From CAZOWL01 sp964583605 (GTDB taxonomy: Bacteria > Pseudomonadota > Gammaproteobacteria > Chromatiales > Chromatiaceae): a stretch of 7,079 nt of DNA. A program made the translations under genes and the position numbers. Location of the stretch: the NCBI GenBank assembly GCA_964583605.1, contig CAZOWL010000144.1:1-7079 (forward strand), in the 5' to 3' direction. Positions 5,769 through 7,079 of this stretch are shown here, one piece after another. The notes under the pieces are model-generated. The model was not told where the DNA came from and ran no database searches. It saw only the letters and a list, made by a program, of their open reading frames with translations. Positions within the stretch are counted from its first letter, which is position 1; each line of letters opens with the position of its first letter.

Positions 5769-6689
5769 ATGAGATACAAGGTTACTGGTATCGACAGGTA
5801 TGGCAATGATCAAACGATGCACATTGATGCAGGCTCAGAAAAGGAAGCGGCAAAATATGCTAGAGAACAGCAGATAAAGCCATTCGATATTAGCTTAAAT
5901 GTCTCTGGAGAATTATTACGAGGAACGAACAACGCACGCAATGCCGTGATCTCCATCGTATCGCGAGCCTTCGCGCTAATGAGGGAAGCGACGGATAGGG
6001 GGGCAGCCCTAGAGCGTTCTCCGCCCGTAGAACGAATCTCTGATAATCCACCTCTAGGTAAGGTTGAGCAAGCATCTGAACGCCAGTTTGAGCGACTAGA
6101 ATCTTCGGATATTGCAAAACCAGTTGAGTGGTCGCTCGAGCTCATCAGGAGTCTAGATTGGAAGCGGTTCGAGGAGGTCTGTGCATGGTATTTCCAAGCC
6201 AAGGGCAGACATGCGAAGGTTACAGAGTTCGGTGGCGATGGTGGCATCGATGTACTGCTTTTGGAAAACGGCGATCCGGGTAAAGTTCTAGGTGTTGTTC
6301 AGTGCAAAGCATGGACGAAAAAGCCCGTAGGGGTGAGGGAAGTGCGTGAGCTGCTTGGGGTCATGACTGATGTCGGCTGTCCTCTTGGCGTCTACGTGAC
6401 TACCTCCTACTATACGCCTGATGCCAAGACTTTCGCAGATGGCAAACCTATAGAACTTATCGACGCTGCGCTGCTACTGGCATCGATACAAGAGTTGTCA
6501 TTGGAATTGCGGACAGATCTGCTACGCAAAACCACATCCGGAGATTATACGACGCCGTCATGTCCAAATTGCGGGATCAAGCTCATTTTGAGAACTTCTC
6601 GAAAGGGTAATAATGCAGGGAGCAGCTTTTGGGGGTGCCTTAATTTTCCTCGCTGTCGGTATAGGATGCAATGTGCCAAATCGGCTTAG
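5769..6689 (+). CDS. Mrr-type restriction endonuclease with C-terminal topoisomerase zinc ribbon
   Basis: The product is 306 aa with no signal peptide. Residues ~128-240 form an Mrr-like PD-(D/E)XK nuclease domain: LDWKRFEEVCAWYF helix (129-142, Glu135 conserved), GGDGGIDVLL (155-164, Asp161 catalytic) and VVQCKAW (Q178-C-K180, the QxK variant), followed by a core helix VREVRELLGVM. Residues 265-296 form a zinc ribbon of the topoisomerase C4 type, C265-PN-C268 then FWGC290-LNFPRC296. Residues 1-~45 (MRYKVTGIDRYGNDQ..., helix SEKEAAKYAREQ) look like a small alpha/beta module of unknown role, joined by a linker. The expected role is DNA cleavage in phage or foreign-DNA defence; Mrr relatives often act on modified DNA. 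No methyltransferase or partner subunit is adjacent, which favours a stand-alone type IV-like enzyme. GGAAG (5759-5763) is 5 nt before ATG 5769. Base and codon use is less GC-rich than in the left operon, suggesting transfer. Confidence 0.88.
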   Translation: MRYKVTGIDRYGNDQTMHIDAGSEKEAAKYAREQQIKPFDISLNVSGELLRGTNNARNAVISIVSRAFALMREATDRGAALERSPPVERISDNPPLGKVEQASERQFERLESSDIAKPVEWSLELIRSLDWKRFEEVCAWYFQAKGRHAKVTEFGGDGGIDVLLLENGDPGKVLGVVQCKAWTKKPVGVREVRELLGVMTDVGCPLGVYVTTSYYTPDAKTFADGKPIELIDAALLLASIQELSLELRTDLLRKTTSGDYTTPSCPNCGIKLILRTSRKGNNAGSSFWGCLNFPRCRYRMQCAKSA

Positions 6690-6702
6690 AACGGCTCAAA
6701 CA

Positions 6703-6721
6703 GGGCTAGACCAGGTTATTC
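6703..6721 (+). repeat. GGGAC-type short repeat, copy 3
   Basis: It reads GGGCTAGACCAGGTTATTC. It starts 13 bp after the endonuclease stop codon, and its GTTATTC tail is identical to copy 4, 45 bp downstream in the same orientation. Confidence 0.5.
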
Positions 6722-6747
6722 TTGTTGGGAGATGAGGTACGCCAAGC

Positions 6748-6766
6748 GGGACAGACCGCGTTATTC
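6748..6766 (+). repeat. GGGAC-type short repeat, copy 4
   Basis: It reads GGGACAGACCGCGTTATTC. Together with the inverted copy 5 it forms a head-to-head doublet around a small hairpin (ATTCATC 6763-6769 against GATGAAT 6778-6784, 8-nt loop), reminiscent of REP doublets (REPINs). Confidence 0.5.
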
Positions 6767-6811
6767 ATCAATAGAAGGATGAATGATCGAGGGATCCCTG
6801 TGTGGGGTACG

Positions 6812-6830
6812 AGAAAACATGGTCCGTCCC
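6812..6830 (-). repeat. GGGAC-type short repeat, copy 5 (inverted)
   Basis: On the minus strand it reads GGGACGGACCATGTTTTCT. It shares the 10-bp GGGACGGACC with copy 1, facing it across the endonuclease gene. Confidence 0.5.
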
Positions 6831-7016
6831 AGTGTTCTTCGGTTTTGCTGTGGAAGTGGATCTGATCCCTGCCACTATTGGAGCATCAACGTTGGCGGAT
6901 CGCGCAGCCCTTGGTTTTGCGGAGCGCGCTATCGGGCATCCGCGATGCGCCCATACCCTTCCTACATCTCTGTGGCCTTGGGCCCTTGGACTTTGCAAAT
7001 GCCTAGTCGCACGTGA

Positions 7017-7035
7017 TGGCAAACCCCATGCCATT
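7017..7035. other. Small perfect hairpin
   Basis: ATGGCA (7017-7022) pairs with TGCCAT (7030-7035) around a 7-nt loop. There is no T run. It may be a small repeat or operator-like palindrome; no function is assigned. Confidence 0.3.
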
Positions 7036-7079
7036 ACCCATAAGTCTCGAGGGCTGACGGGCCTGGGGCTGGACACAGT

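Larger units (their letters stand above)
6690..7079. other. Right-hand region without a recognised gene
   Basis: This segment holds three copies of the GGGAC-type repeat, a small hairpin, and a palindrome near the window end. A forward frame without stops runs from 6787 to the edge (separate entry). A 102-codon reverse frame (7076-6768) is also open, and neither resembles a known family. No terminator for the endonuclease gene was identified. Confidence 0.5.
6802..7079 (+). other. Open frame reaching the window edge, unrecognised
   Basis: From a possible GTG at 6802 the frame is open for about 92 codons to the window end, with stretches of protein-like texture (ATIGASTLADRAALGFAERA). The proposed start lies before a short-repeat copy and has no ribosome binding site, so if real this is more likely a remnant than an intact gene. 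The family is not recognised. Confidence 0.15.

Noticed and set aside
5609..5809. 66-codon forward frame before the endonuclease
   Set aside because: It overlaps the endonuclease start in another frame, contains no recognised motif, and an opposing frame of similar size is equally open.
6768..7076. 102-codon minus-strand frame at the right edge
   Set aside because: It begins with a GTG at the window edge and crosses a repeat copy and a hairpin. It has no recognisable motif.

Overview
The window looks like a chromosomal segment of a GC-rich Gram-negative bacterium, most likely a proteobacterium. The three left-hand genes strongly favour G or C at third codon positions. One of them is an exported protein with two covalent haem sites, which implies a periplasm and a cytochrome c maturation system. 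A gammaproteobacterium of the purple-sulfur-bacterium type (Chromatiales) would fit the mixture of decayed AAA-ATPase/nuclease genes and short dispersed repeats, but this is an impression and not a demonstration.

Positions 1-4512 form one module. Three co-directional genes encode a two-domain Rid (YjgF/YER057c/UK114) superfamily protein that resembles chorismatases in layout (337-1608), a membrane-anchored or exported imelysin-like protein (1715-2932) and an exported di-haem oxidoreductase of the DHOR/DUF1111 family (2969-4444). Imelysin next to DHOR is a known partnership in periplasmic, often iron-linked, gene sets; the leading Rid-like gene is the unusual member. The module is bracketed by an imperfect 60-bp inverted repeat (1-60 and 4453-4512, 51 of 60 identical by eye). 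The right copy starts just after the last stop codon and is followed by a REP-like GC hairpin.

Positions 4513-5768 are gene-poor and decayed. They hold the first ~137 codons of an AAA-ATPase-like/PD-(D/E)XK protein, broken by a nonsense codon, a 5-bp tandem duplication and a 1-bp insertion. The homology ends about 15 bp before a large imperfect palindrome. A further possible coding remnant lies upstream, and hairpins and short repeats lie downstream.

Positions 5769-6689 encode a stand-alone Mrr-type restriction endonuclease with a C-terminal topoisomerase-type zinc ribbon. It is visibly less GC-rich than the left-hand operon, has no methyltransferase beside it in the window, and is surrounded by five copies of a ~19-bp motif close to GGGACRGACCNNGTTWTTC (two upstream, three downstream, one inverted). 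This suggests an acquired defence gene in a repeat-rich landing zone. The last 390 bases have no recognisable gene, only small hairpins, repeats and an open frame running off the edge. No rRNA, tRNA, CRISPR array or complete insertion sequence was seen.
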